A stretch of 64,000 nucleotides of DNA from Pelomonas caseinilytica (lineage in GTDB: Bacteria > Pseudomonadota > Gammaproteobacteria > Burkholderiales > Burkholderiaceae_C), in the NCBI RefSeq assembly GCF_021353235.1, contig NZ_JAJTWT010000001.1, forward strand, positions 744,001 to 808,000, given 5' to 3'. This document shows, in pieces, positions 50,363-58,256 of the stretch. The position numbers and the translations under genes were made by a program. Every line of letters starts with the position of its first letter. The first letter of the stretch is position 1. The notes beneath the pieces were generated by a model. That model had not been told where the DNA came from. It did not search any database and saw only the letters and a list, made by a program, of their open reading frames with translations.

Positions 50363-51106
50363 ATGACCGACGACGACCTGCTGCGCTACTCCCGCCACCT
50401 GCTGCTCGACGAAATCGGCATCGACGGCCAGCAGCGCCTGCTCGACGCGTCGGCCCTGGTCATCGGCGCCGGTGGCCTCGGCTCGCCCGTGGCGCTCTAT
50501 CTCGCCTCGGCCGGCGTCGGCCGCATCACCCTGGTCGACCACGACACCGTGTCGCTGACCAACCTGCAGCGCCAGATCGCCCACGACATGGCCAGCCTGG
50601 ACCGCCCCAAGGTCGAGTCGGCCGCGGCGCGCATGGCGGCGCTCAACCCGGCCGTGCAGGTGCGCACCCTGGCCCGCAAGGCCGACGCCGCCCTGCTCGA
50701 CGCCGAGGTACCGCGTGCTGACGTCGTCATCGACTGCAGCGACAACTTCGCCACCCGCCATCTCGTCAACGCCGCCTGCGTGCGCCACGGCCGCCCGCTG
50801 GTGTCGGGCGCGGCCATCGGCTTCGACGGGCAGGTCAGCGTCTATCGCGCCCATGGCGAGCACCCCTGCTATGCCTGCCTGTTCCCGCCCGAGTCGGGCT
50901 TCGAGGACGTGGCCTGCGCCACCATGGGCGTGTTCGCGCCGCTGGTGGGCATCATCGGCAGCCTGCAGGCGGCCGAGGCCCTCAAGCTGCTGGCCGGCGT
51001 GGGCGAGCCCCTTGCCGGCCGGCTGCTGATGCTGGACGGCCGGCGCATGCAATGGAGCGAGATCGCCGTGCAGCGTGACCCGGATTGCCCCGTCTGCGGC
51101 GCATGA
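50363..51106 (+). CDS. moeB: Molybdopterin-synthase adenylyltransferase / ThiF-family protein
   Basis: Activates the C-terminal glycine of a ubiquitin-like sulfur carrier (MoaD, or ThiS) by adenylation. The 247-residue protein has RYSRHLLLDEIGIDGQQRLL, the ATP loop VIGAGGLGSPVALYLASAG, TLVDHDTVSLTNLQRQI, VIDCSDNFATRHLVN and two zinc CxxC pairs (CYACLF, CPVCG). Start ATG 50363 lies 4 bp after the LysR stop; in-frame starts upstream are inside lysR. MoeB and ThiF cannot be told apart with certainty; the ctpA context favours MoeB/HesA. Confidence 0.92.
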   Translation: MTDDDLLRYSRHLLLDEIGIDGQQRLLDASALVIGAGGLGSPVALYLASAGVGRITLVDHDTVSLTNLQRQIAHDMASLDRPKVESAAARMAALNPAVQVRTLARKADAALLDAEVPRADVVIDCSDNFATRHLVNAACVRHGRPLVSGAAIGFDGQVSVYRAHGEHPCYACLFPPESGFEDVACATMGVFAPLVGIIGSLQAAEALKLLAGVGEPLAGRLLMLDGRRMQWSEIAVQRDPDCPVCGA

Positions 51107-51170
51107 AATCCCGCGGGCGCGCCGCATTGGGGCACAAAATCCGGCGCCGACCTGCCCACACTCCGCTCCC

Positions 51171-52046
51171 ATGAAACCGACCGACGTCCCGACGCGCAAC
51201 TTCCCCACCGCCCGGGAAGAGTGCCGCACCCTGCAGCCCCATCCCGATTACGACAGCCCGGGCAGCAGCTACGAACTGGCCTTCAAGGACGAAGCCTTCC
51301 TGCTGCGCCAGGACATGCGCCCCGTGCGCATGCAGCTGGAGCTGATGAAGCCCGAGGTGGTGCAGAACGAGCAGGGCGTCACCTCCACCATCGTCATCTT
51401 CGGCAGCGCGCGCATCCTGTCGGCCGATGCCGCCCAGGCGCTGGTGGCCGCCGCCGAGGCCAGCGGCGACGAGGCCAGCCTGCGCATCGCGCGCAACAAG
51501 CTCGAGATGAGCCGCTACTACGAAGAGGCGCGCCGCTTCGCCCAGATCGCCACCGCCGAATGCGCCCAGCGCGGCCGGCCCGTCGTCATCGCCACCGGCG
51601 GCGGCCCCGGCATCATGGAAGCTGGCAACCGCGGCGCCTACGAGGTGGGCGGCAAGAGCGTGGGCTTGAACATCGTGCTGCCGCACGAACAGGTGCCCAA
51701 CCCCTACATCACGCCGGAGCTGTGCTTCCGCTTCCACTACTTCGGCCTGCGCAAGATGCATTTCCTGATGCGCGCGCTCGCCCTCGTCTGCTTCCCCGGC
51801 GGCTTCGGCACGCTGGACGAACTCTTCGAGACCCTGACCCTCATCCAGACCGGCAAGAGCCGCCGCCGTCCCATCCTGCTGTTCGGGCGCGAGTTCTGGA
51901 CCCGGCTGATCAACGTCGAGCTGCTGCTCGAGACCGGCATGATCAGCCCCGGCGACGAGAAGCTCTTCCACTACGTCGAGACGGCCGAGGAGGCCTGGAC
52001 CGTGCTGGAAGCGGAACCCGAACTCTCCAGCATCACGACACCATGA
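51171..52046 (+). CDS. LOG-family (TIGR00730) protein, possible nucleotide 5'-monophosphate phosphoribohydrolase
   Basis: A 291-residue Rossmann-fold protein with IVIFGSARI, VVIATGGGPGIMEAGNRGAY and the signature CFPGGFGTLDELFETLTLIQ, which places it in the LOG (Lonely Guy/PpnN-like) family that cleaves nucleoside monophosphates to ribose phosphate and base. It has an N-terminal extension of about 70 residues compared with the short cytokinin-type enzymes. Its stop overlaps the arginase start (ATGA), so the two are translationally coupled; a shared role is unclear. Confidence 0.88.
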   Translation: MKPTDVPTRNFPTAREECRTLQPHPDYDSPGSSYELAFKDEAFLLRQDMRPVRMQLELMKPEVVQNEQGVTSTIVIFGSARILSADAAQALVAAAEASGDEASLRIARNKLEMSRYYEEARRFAQIATAECAQRGRPVVIATGGGPGIMEAGNRGAYEVGGKSVGLNIVLPHEQVPNPYITPELCFRFHYFGLRKMHFLMRALALVCFPGGFGTLDELFETLTLIQTGKSRRRPILLFGREFWTRLINVELLLETGMISPGDEKLFHYVETAEEAWTVLEAEPELSSITTP

Positions 52047-52963
52047 CCAAGCTCAGACACGTCTCCCTCATCGGCGCCCCCACCGACGTCGGCGCCGGCG
52101 CCCGCGGCGCCAGCATGGGCCCCGAAGCCATGCGCGTGGCCGGCCTCGCCGAAGCCCTGCGCGCGCGCGGCGTGGACGTGGTCGACCGCGGCAACCTCGT
52201 CGGCCCGACCAACCCCTGGCAGCCGCCCGTGTCGGGCTACCGCCACCTCGAGGAGGTGGTCGCCTGGAACCGCACCGTGCACGAGGCCGTCTATGCCGAG
52301 CTCAGGACCGGCCGCATGCCCATCCTGCTCGGCGGCGACCACTGCCTGGGCCTGGGCTCCATCAGCGCCGTCGCGCGCCACTGCCGCGACATGGGCAAGA
52401 AGCTGCGCGTGCTCTGGCTGGACGCCCATGCCGACTTCAACACCAGCGAGCTCACCCCGAGCGGCAACATCCACGGCATGCCCGTCGCCTGCCTGTGCGG
52501 CTTCGGCCCCAAGGAGCTGATCGAGATCGGCGGCCACGTGCCCGCCATCAGCCCCAAGTGGATACGCCAGATCGGCATCCGCAGCGTCGACGAAGGCGAG
52601 CGCGCCTTCGTGCACCAGCACGACCTGGAGGTTTTCGATATGCGCTTCATCGACGAGATGGGCATGCGCCACACCATGGAGCTGGCCCTGGCGACGCTGG
52701 ACGACAACACCCACCTGCACGTCAGCTTCGACGTCGACTTCCTCGACCCCGTGATGGCGCCCGGCGTGGGCACGACGGTCGGCGGCGGCCCGACCTACCG
52801 CGAAGCCCACCTGTGCATGGAGATGATCTCCGACACCGGCCGCATGGCCTCGCTGGACCTCGTCGAACTCAACCCGGCGCTGGACGAGAAGAACAAGACC
52901 GCGCTGGTCGCGGTCGACCTCATCGAGAGCCTGTTCGGCAAGTCCACTCTGATGCGCAAGTAG
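52043..52963 (+). CDS. rocF: Arginase
   Basis: Hydrolyses L-arginine to ornithine and urea with a binuclear manganese centre. The 306-residue protein has the ureohydrolase metal motifs LLGGDHCLGLGSISA, WLDAHADFNTSELTPSGNIH and VSFDVDFLDPVMAPGVGTTV, and the start VSLIGAPTDVGAGARGASMG typical of arginase (not agmatinase). The substrate-loop SGNIHGMP is conserved. Start codon overlaps the LOG gene stop by four bases. No other arginine genes are nearby. Confidence 0.93.
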   Translation: MTKLRHVSLIGAPTDVGAGARGASMGPEAMRVAGLAEALRARGVDVVDRGNLVGPTNPWQPPVSGYRHLEEVVAWNRTVHEAVYAELRTGRMPILLGGDHCLGLGSISAVARHCRDMGKKLRVLWLDAHADFNTSELTPSGNIHGMPVACLCGFGPKELIEIGGHVPAISPKWIRQIGIRSVDEGERAFVHQHDLEVFDMRFIDEMGMRHTMELALATLDDNTHLHVSFDVDFLDPVMAPGVGTTVGGGPTYREAHLCMEMISDTGRMASLDLVELNPALDEKNKTALVAVDLIESLFGKSTLMRK

Positions 52964-52970
52964 GCCGGCC

Positions 52971-53804
52971 ATGGACGCCACACCCTACCTGCTCGTCCAA
53001 CTCAGCGACCCCCACGTCACCCACCGGGGCCGGCGGATCGGCGGGCAGGTGGACACGGCCGCGGCGCTGCGGCATGCCGTCGAACGGGTGCTGCGCGTGC
53101 GACCGCGGCCCGTGGCCGCGCTCATCAGCGGCGACCTCGTCGACGCCGGCCACCCGGACGAATACACCCACCTGCGCGAACTGCTCCAACCCCTGCTCGA
53201 TGCCGGCCTGCCCCTGGCCCTCCTGCCCGGCAACCACGACGCGCGCGGCCCGCTGCAGGCGGCCTTTGCCGGCCTGCCCGGCGTGCACTGCGGCGCACCG
53301 GGCGGACAGGCCCTGCAGTACGCCCTCGACCTGCCCGGGCCGCTGCGCCTGGTCGTGCTCGACAGCCTCGTGCCCGGCAAGCCGCACGGCGGCCTCGACG
53401 AAGCGCGGCTCGCGCAGGCCCATGGCCTGTTGGCCGAACGCCCCGACGTGCCGGCCATCGTGGCCCTGCACCACCCGCCGCATCCGACCGGACTCGCCGT
53501 CATGGACACCATGGCCCTGATACAGGGCGCGGCCGGCTTCGAGGCGCTGATCGCCGCCCACCCGCAGGTGCAGCGCATCGTCTGCGGCCATCTCCACCGC
53601 ATGACCCTGGGCCGCGTCGCCCATGCCGCCGTGATCAGCGCCCCCTCCACCGCCCACCAGGTGGCCCTGGACCTCGCACCCGACGCCCCGCTGCGCATCG
53701 CGCTGGAAACGCCCGGCTGGCTCATCCACGCCTGGGGGCCGGGGCTGCCGCTGGTCACGCATCTGGCGCAGGCGGGCGAGCCGGAGGTTCTCCCGGATCT
53801 CTAG
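52971..53804 (+). CDS. Cytoplasmic metallophosphoesterase, cAMP phosphodiesterase-like
   Basis: A 277-residue protein of the CpdA/class III cyclic-nucleotide phosphodiesterase group. Metal motifs in order: VQLSDPHVTHRG, LISGDLVDAGHPDEY, LLPGNHDARG, VALHHPPHPTG and IVCGHLHRMTLG. No signal peptide. It follows arginase by 7 bp and is probably co-transcribed. It may hydrolyse cAMP or another phosphodiester; the family is also known for glycerophosphodiesterases, so the substrate is not certain. Confidence 0.85.
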   Translation: MDATPYLLVQLSDPHVTHRGRRIGGQVDTAAALRHAVERVLRVRPRPVAALISGDLVDAGHPDEYTHLRELLQPLLDAGLPLALLPGNHDARGPLQAAFAGLPGVHCGAPGGQALQYALDLPGPLRLVVLDSLVPGKPHGGLDEARLAQAHGLLAERPDVPAIVALHHPPHPTGLAVMDTMALIQGAAGFEALIAAHPQVQRIVCGHLHRMTLGRVAHAAVISAPSTAHQVALDLAPDAPLRIALETPGWLIHAWGPGLPLVTHLAQAGEPEVLPDL

Positions 53805-53816
53805 CCGGGAATACCG

Positions 53817-53902
53817 AACACAGCCACGGAGGCACAGAGGCACAGAGAGATCACCAGCACATCGACGCAGCCGTACCTCTCTGTGTCTCTGTGGCTGCGT
53901 TT
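53817..53902. repeat. CACAGAG palindrome, copy 5 (between convergent genes)
   Basis: Inverted repeat from AACACAGCCACGGAGG to TCTGTGGCTGCGTT. The left arm has one more octamer unit than the right, showing that copies change by whole CACAGAGx units. It lies between the metallophosphoesterase and the converging TonB receptor gene, where it could serve as a two-way transcription end. Confidence 0.8.
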
Positions 53903-53935
53903 CGAGATCGACACCGGCTGACGGGCGCCGCGGGC

Positions 53936-56623
53936 TCAGAACCGGTAGCTCGCCCCCACGGTGAAGTAGCGGCCCACGGCGCCCTCCTGGTGCAGCGAGG
54001 GGTTGTAGTGCGCCCCGCCCGAGGACACGCCGCCGCCCGTCGAGCCCGAGGCGAAGGCGTCGACCGGCGCGCGGCGGTCGAAGAGGTTGGCCACCGAGGC
54101 GCGCAGGCTCAGGGCCTCGCTCAGCTTCCAGGAGCCGGCCAGGTTGAAGGTCGTGAACGAGGGCACCCGGCACAGCGGCGAGCCGCCGGCCGGCAAGCCG
54201 TTCGGGAAGATGGTCGACAGGGCCGCCGCACAGTCGGGCAGGTTGTAGCTGGCGTCCTCCACCCGCATGCCGCTGACGTGGTTGAGCGTGCCGGTCAGCT
54301 CGACCGGGCCGCGAGCCCAGGTCAGGGCCAGGGCGGCGCGGTCGCGCGGCGTGCCGGTGTTGGTGGAGACGAAGCTCGGCCCGTGCGTGCCGGCCATCTC
54401 GTAGCGCTGGCCGGGGCCGCGGTCGATGGTGTAGCGGATCATGTGCGTCCACTGCAGCTGCGGCGTGAACACGCCCCAGCCACCGGCCTCCAGGCGCAGC
54501 CGCATGTCGAGGTCCACGCCGCTGGTGCGGGCGCTGCCCAGGTTGATGAAGGGATAGGTGCCGTAGAGGATGGTGTCGTCCGGGCCGGTGGGCGCGGCGT
54601 TGGGCGTCGTCGGGCTGTTGACGCGGTACAGCTGCGTGCCGTAGGCCTCGGGCGTGTCGATCTGGTACTGGCCGAAGAGGCCCACCGACACGATCTGGTT
54701 GCGGATGCGGATGTCGTAGTAGTCCAGCGTCAGGTTGAATGCGGCGTTCGGCTCGAAGACCAGGCCCAGCGTGTACGAGATCGACTTCTCCGGCCGCAGG
54801 TCCTTGCCGGGCAGCTGCAGCTGGGTGCCGCCCACGCCGATGTCGCAGGGCTGGCCGGGCTTGACGAGGTTGCACAGCGCCGTGTCCACCAGCGGCGGCA
54901 GGTAGCCGGCGCTGGAGCCGGACACGCCCGCTTCCACCGGGTTGGGCGCACGGAAGCCCCCGGCGTAGGTGCCGCGCAGCGTCAGCTCGCGCAGCGGCCG
55001 GTACTTGGCGCCGACCTTGGGCGTCACCGACGAGCCGTAGGTGTCGTAATGGTCCACCCGGGCGGCAGCGTCGACCTCGAGCTGGCGGGTCAGCGGCGCG
55101 GCCAGCTCGACGTAGGCCGCGCTGATGGTCTGCTTGCCCACGCCAAAGGCGTAGATGTTGCTCGCCTGGGCGCCGGTGGCGAAGCCGTCGGGGAAGCGTT
55201 CGTCCAGCGAGCGCTTGCTGTACTCCAGGCCCAGGCCGAGGGCCAGGGCGCCGCCGTCCAGCGGCATCAGGTCTCGGCTGGCGCGCAGCGACAGGAAGTT
55301 GAGCGTGTTGGTCGAGGTCGAGCGGCCCTCAGGCGTCAGCGTCGCGCGCACGTCGGCGGGGTTGTTGGCGCCGATGACGTAACGGCCGCTGTCCAGCGCC
55401 GACTGCAGGGCCGGCAGGCTGATGAAATGACTCGCGGTCAGCTCGGTCGCGACGCGGGTCAGGCCGAGCGTGGCCTGCAGGTCCCAGCCGGCCCAGCCGC
55501 CCGACAGCTCGGTCACGAAGCGGGTCGAGCGGGTGGAGGTGCGCGAGCGCTGGGCGGGCAGGTCGCCGAACTCCTGGTCCACCGGCAGGCCGGTCGCGGG
55601 GTCGATGACGTTGGTGCCGTTGAGTGCCGTGGGCTGCGGGCTGGGATGGTCGGGGCCGAAGGCGAAGGTGGTGATGCCGCCCGAGGGCGACACCGTGTTC
55701 AGCAGGCCCACCTGCGTGGCCTCGCTGCCGAGCACCGAGGCGGCGACCGACAGCGTCCAGTCCTTGGGCAGCAGGGCCGTGAGCTTGCCGAGCAGGCTGT
55801 AGTTGCGCGTGCGCGGCGAGACCTGCAGCTCCGGGTTGGCGACGAGGCCGAGGTCCTCGCCGCCGTAGCGCGTCCAGTCCGAGCCGCCGAGGGCCGGCCG
55901 GTCGCTCAGCAGGATGGCGTCCTGGCGCCGGGCGCTGGCGGCCACGTAGCCGGCGACGTGGTCGCGGTCGAGGTCGCCGAAGCCGCGGATGCCCGAGAGC
56001 TTGAGGCTGCGGCCGTCGCCGCGGCTGGCCTGGCCCCAGTCGGCATGCAGGGCCGTGCCGCTGTGGCTGCGCTTGAGGATGACGTTGACGACGCCGGCCA
56101 TGGCGTCGGAGCCGTAGATGGCCGAGGCGCCGTCCTTGAGCACCTCGACGCGCTCGACCGCGTCGACGGGGATGGAGGCGATGTCGACGAAGTCGCGCTG
56201 GCCGTCGTCCGGCAGCGGGTAGGAGGCCATGCGGTGGCCGTCGATGAGCACCAGCGTGGCGCCCACCGTCAGCCCGCGCAGCGAGATGCCGCTGCCGCCG
56301 GCGCCGAAGGCCCCGGGCGTGGCCTGGCCGAGCGAGCCCATGTTGTTGGCCGACAGGTGCTGCAGCACCTCGCCGAGGGTGCTGTAGCCGCTGCGGGCGA
56401 TGTCCGCCGCGGTGAGGTTCTGCACCGGGCTGGGCGTCTCGGCGTCGGCGCGGCGGATGTTGGAGCCGGTGACCGTTACCCGCGCCAGTGCCGCCTTGCC
56501 CGTGTCGCCCGCCGCGCCGTCGCCGCTCGCGGCCTGGGCCCACAGGGCCGGGGAGAAGCTGGTCAGCAGCGCCGCGGCGAGCGGCAGCAGGGTCGTGGCG
56601 GGCGAACGGGCGGCAGGGTTCAC
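53936..56623 (-). CDS. TonB-dependent outer-membrane receptor
   Basis: An 895-residue receptor. Start GTG 56623 follows GAGGTGACC; signal peptide about residues 1-30 (ALLTSFSPALWAQA). The TonB-box region reads ARVTVTGSNIRRADAETPSP. The plug contains STLGEVLQHLSANNMG, ISLRGLTVGATLVLIDGHR and VEVLKDGASAIYGSDAMAGV. The barrel ends in VGRYFTVGASYRF with a C-terminal Phe, as barrel assembly requires. The NIRRAD start is typical of receptors for peptides, polyphenols or sugars in Xanthomonas-like bacteria. No substrate clue from the neighbours (globin, phosphoesterase). In-frame codons upstream of 56623 look non-coding. Confidence 0.9.
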   Translation of the reverse strand: MNPAARSPATTLLPLAAALLTSFSPALWAQAASGDGAAGDTGKAALARVTVTGSNIRRADAETPSPVQNLTAADIARSGYSTLGEVLQHLSANNMGSLGQATPGAFGAGGSGISLRGLTVGATLVLIDGHRMASYPLPDDGQRDFVDIASIPVDAVERVEVLKDGASAIYGSDAMAGVVNVILKRSHSGTALHADWGQASRGDGRSLKLSGIRGFGDLDRDHVAGYVAASARRQDAILLSDRPALGGSDWTRYGGEDLGLVANPELQVSPRTRNYSLLGKLTALLPKDWTLSVAASVLGSEATQVGLLNTVSPSGGITTFAFGPDHPSPQPTALNGTNVIDPATGLPVDQEFGDLPAQRSRTSTRSTRFVTELSGGWAGWDLQATLGLTRVATELTASHFISLPALQSALDSGRYVIGANNPADVRATLTPEGRSTSTNTLNFLSLRASRDLMPLDGGALALGLGLEYSKRSLDERFPDGFATGAQASNIYAFGVGKQTISAAYVELAAPLTRQLEVDAAARVDHYDTYGSSVTPKVGAKYRPLRELTLRGTYAGGFRAPNPVEAGVSGSSAGYLPPLVDTALCNLVKPGQPCDIGVGGTQLQLPGKDLRPEKSISYTLGLVFEPNAAFNLTLDYYDIRIRNQIVSVGLFGQYQIDTPEAYGTQLYRVNSPTTPNAAPTGPDDTILYGTYPFINLGSARTSGVDLDMRLRLEAGGWGVFTPQLQWTHMIRYTIDRGPGQRYEMAGTHGPSFVSTNTGTPRDRAALALTWARGPVELTGTLNHVSGMRVEDASYNLPDCAAALSTIFPNGLPAGGSPLCRVPSFTTFNLAGSWKLSEALSLRASVANLFDRRAPVDAFASGSTGGGVSSGGAHYNPSLHQEGAVGRYFTVGASYRF

Positions 56624-56776
56624 GGTGGGGTCACCTCTGAAGAGCGTGGAAAGGGCGCGAGATTCTCGGCGCAGCAAGAAGCGCGCCGCACACCCGCGTG
56701 CGACAGGGCGGGCATGACGTCTGTTGCGGGCAACACTCGGTTCTAGGATGGGCCACTTCCGCTCCGAGCGACTGCC

Positions 56777-57229
56777 ATGCCCCCTCCCACCCTCTTCCAG
56801 GCCCTCGGCGGCCTCGACGGCGTGCGCCGGCTGGCCCACGCCTGGCACGAGCGCGTGCTGGCCGACGAGGTCGTGTCCCACGCCTTCAGCCACGGCTTCC
56901 ATCCCGATCACACCGCGCGCCTGGCCGCCTACTGGAGCGAGGCCTGGGGCGGGCCGGCGCTGTACACGGCCCTGGGCGGCAGCGAGACGGCGGTGGTGCG
57001 CATGCACAGCGGCAATGGCGCGCACGAGGAGATGGACCGCCGCGCCATCGCCTGCTTCGCCCAGGCCCTGGACGACGCGGGCATCACCAAGCCGGCCCTG
57101 CGCGAGGCCCTGCTCGCCTACTTCAGCTGGTCCACTACCCAGCGCATGAGCGCCTACCCCGCCTCGCCCGACGACGTGCCGGCGGGGCTGCAGGTGGCGC
57201 GCTGGGGCTGGGACGGGCTGCAGCCGTAG
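56777..57229 (+). CDS. Truncated hemoglobin, group II-like
   Basis: A 150-residue 2-on-2 globin. LFQALGGLDGVRRLAHAWHE is the helix B region, then HPDHTARLAAYWSEAWGGPA (helix C-E, with Tyr and Trp at positions used for oxygen contact), a probable proximal His in VVRMHSGNG (His77), and a C-terminal AYFSWSTTQRMSAYP. Such proteins bind oxygen or nitric oxide. It diverges from the TonB receptor across 153 bp. Confidence 0.82.
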   Translation: MPPPTLFQALGGLDGVRRLAHAWHERVLADEVVSHAFSHGFHPDHTARLAAYWSEAWGGPALYTALGGSETAVVRMHSGNGAHEEMDRRAIACFAQALDDAGITKPALREALLAYFSWSTTQRMSAYPASPDDVPAGLQVARWGWDGLQP

Positions 57230-57300
57230 CGCCTCGGTTGTTCATGGAACGGCGGAGTGTTGCGGGCCGAGCGCTGGGCCGCCCCGAGCCGGCCCGCGCT

Positions 57301-57354
57301 GGCGATGTGCTCGCGGCTCGATGCCGCGAGCATCGCCGCCCCCTTGGGGGGCGG
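57301..57354. repeat. Double GC hairpin, Burkholderiales-type intergenic repeat
   Basis: A first stem at 57301-57337 (CTCGCGGC/GCCGCGAG with a GGCGATG/CATCGCC base and a 2-nt bulge) is followed by CCGCCCCC-TT-GGGGGGCGG at 57336-57354. Such CCCCTTGGGG hairpins are scattered in intergenic DNA of many Burkholderiales. It lies between the globin gene and the converging DUF429 gene. Confidence 0.6.
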
Positions 57355-57400
57355 ACCGGACACGCGCCGCGTTCAGCGCGCGGGGCTGGGCCGGGGGCAG

Positions 57401-58216
57401 TCACGTCAAGCCGACGATCCAGCCCTCGACCGGGTCGACGCCCTCCGGCCAGGCATAGCGCGGCTGGGTCGTCGCCCAGGCCGCCTGCACCAGCGCCAGC
57501 ACCGCGTCGAGGCGGTCGCCGCTGCCGTCCGCCACCAGTTCGTCGCGCTGGGCGTGGCTGAGCTTCAGGCGCAGGCCCAGCTGCGTGCGGCCCTGCTCCA
57601 GCGCCTCGACCATGTCCTTGCGGGCGATCAGGCGCTCGGGTGTCTGCGCGGCGCGGGTGTCGCTCTTGTAGGAGCGCCGGCCGATCAGCTCGCGCGCCAG
57701 CAGGCCGGGGTAGGCCTCCAGCGCCACGCGCGCCGGGTCGCCGTCGAGATGGCCGGGCAGGCTCACGCCGGCCTCGATGAGGCGGGGCACGCCGGCGTGC
57801 AGCATCCACGCGACCGGCGGGTTGACCCACTTCATGCTCGAACTCGACCCCGCCGGCCCGTCGCAGGCGCGGTGGGCGAACTTGGACCCCGCCGGCCGCG
57901 CGTCGCAGAAGGCCGCGAAGCGCTCGCGGATCTCGGCCCGCTCCAGGCCGGCGTAATGCGCCATCAGGGCGGCATAGCCGGTCGGCCAGCCCAGGTGCTC
58001 CACCAGCTCGCGCGGCAGGCCGAAGGGCAGGTCCAACCCCGCCACCCAGGGCCCCGGCCGGCGCAGCCAGGCCGAGAAGGCGTCGAGGCTGTCCAGCGCT
58101 GTCAGCCCCTGCAGCCGCACCACGGCCCCCTGCCGGCGGCCTTCCGCCACGACGATGGGCTTGCCACGGCGGGGCGCACTCGTGAAGTCGATCCCGAAAA
58201 CAGTCGCATCCGTCAT
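57401..58216 (-). CDS. DUF429-family protein
   Basis: A 271-residue protein with the family start ATVFGIDFTSAPRRGKPIVV, WVAGLDLPFGLPRELVEHLG, KWVNPPVAWMLHAGVPRLIE, VALEAYPGLLARELIGRRSY and a C-terminal GDRLDAVLALVQAAW. The opening Asp in GIDF and Asp in GLDLPFG suggest an RNase H-like nuclease fold, but the family function is unknown. ATG 58216 fits the family N-terminus. It diverges from the GGDEF gene with only 40 bp between starts. Confidence 0.85.
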   Translation of the reverse strand: MTDATVFGIDFTSAPRRGKPIVVAEGRRQGAVVRLQGLTALDSLDAFSAWLRRPGPWVAGLDLPFGLPRELVEHLGWPTGYAALMAHYAGLERAEIRERFAAFCDARPAGSKFAHRACDGPAGSSSSMKWVNPPVAWMLHAGVPRLIEAGVSLPGHLDGDPARVALEAYPGLLARELIGRRSYKSDTRAAQTPERLIARKDMVEALEQGRTQLGLRLKLSHAQRDELVADGSGDRLDAVLALVQAAWATTQPRYAWPEGVDPVEGWIVGLT

Positions 58217-58256
58217 GGCCGGCATTCTGGGGCTGGGCAAGAATCGACAGCTTCCC

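Noticed and set aside
22407-53902. CACAGAG repeats considered as a CRISPR array or as small proteins
   Set aside because: Copies are thousands of bases apart, not regularly spaced, and are palindromes. Apparent peptides such as HRDTEAQRH only reflect the octamer repeat.
53891-56746. Plus-strand frame of 951 codons opposite the second TonB receptor
   Set aside because: Pure antisense shadow with no ribosome-binding site or domain.
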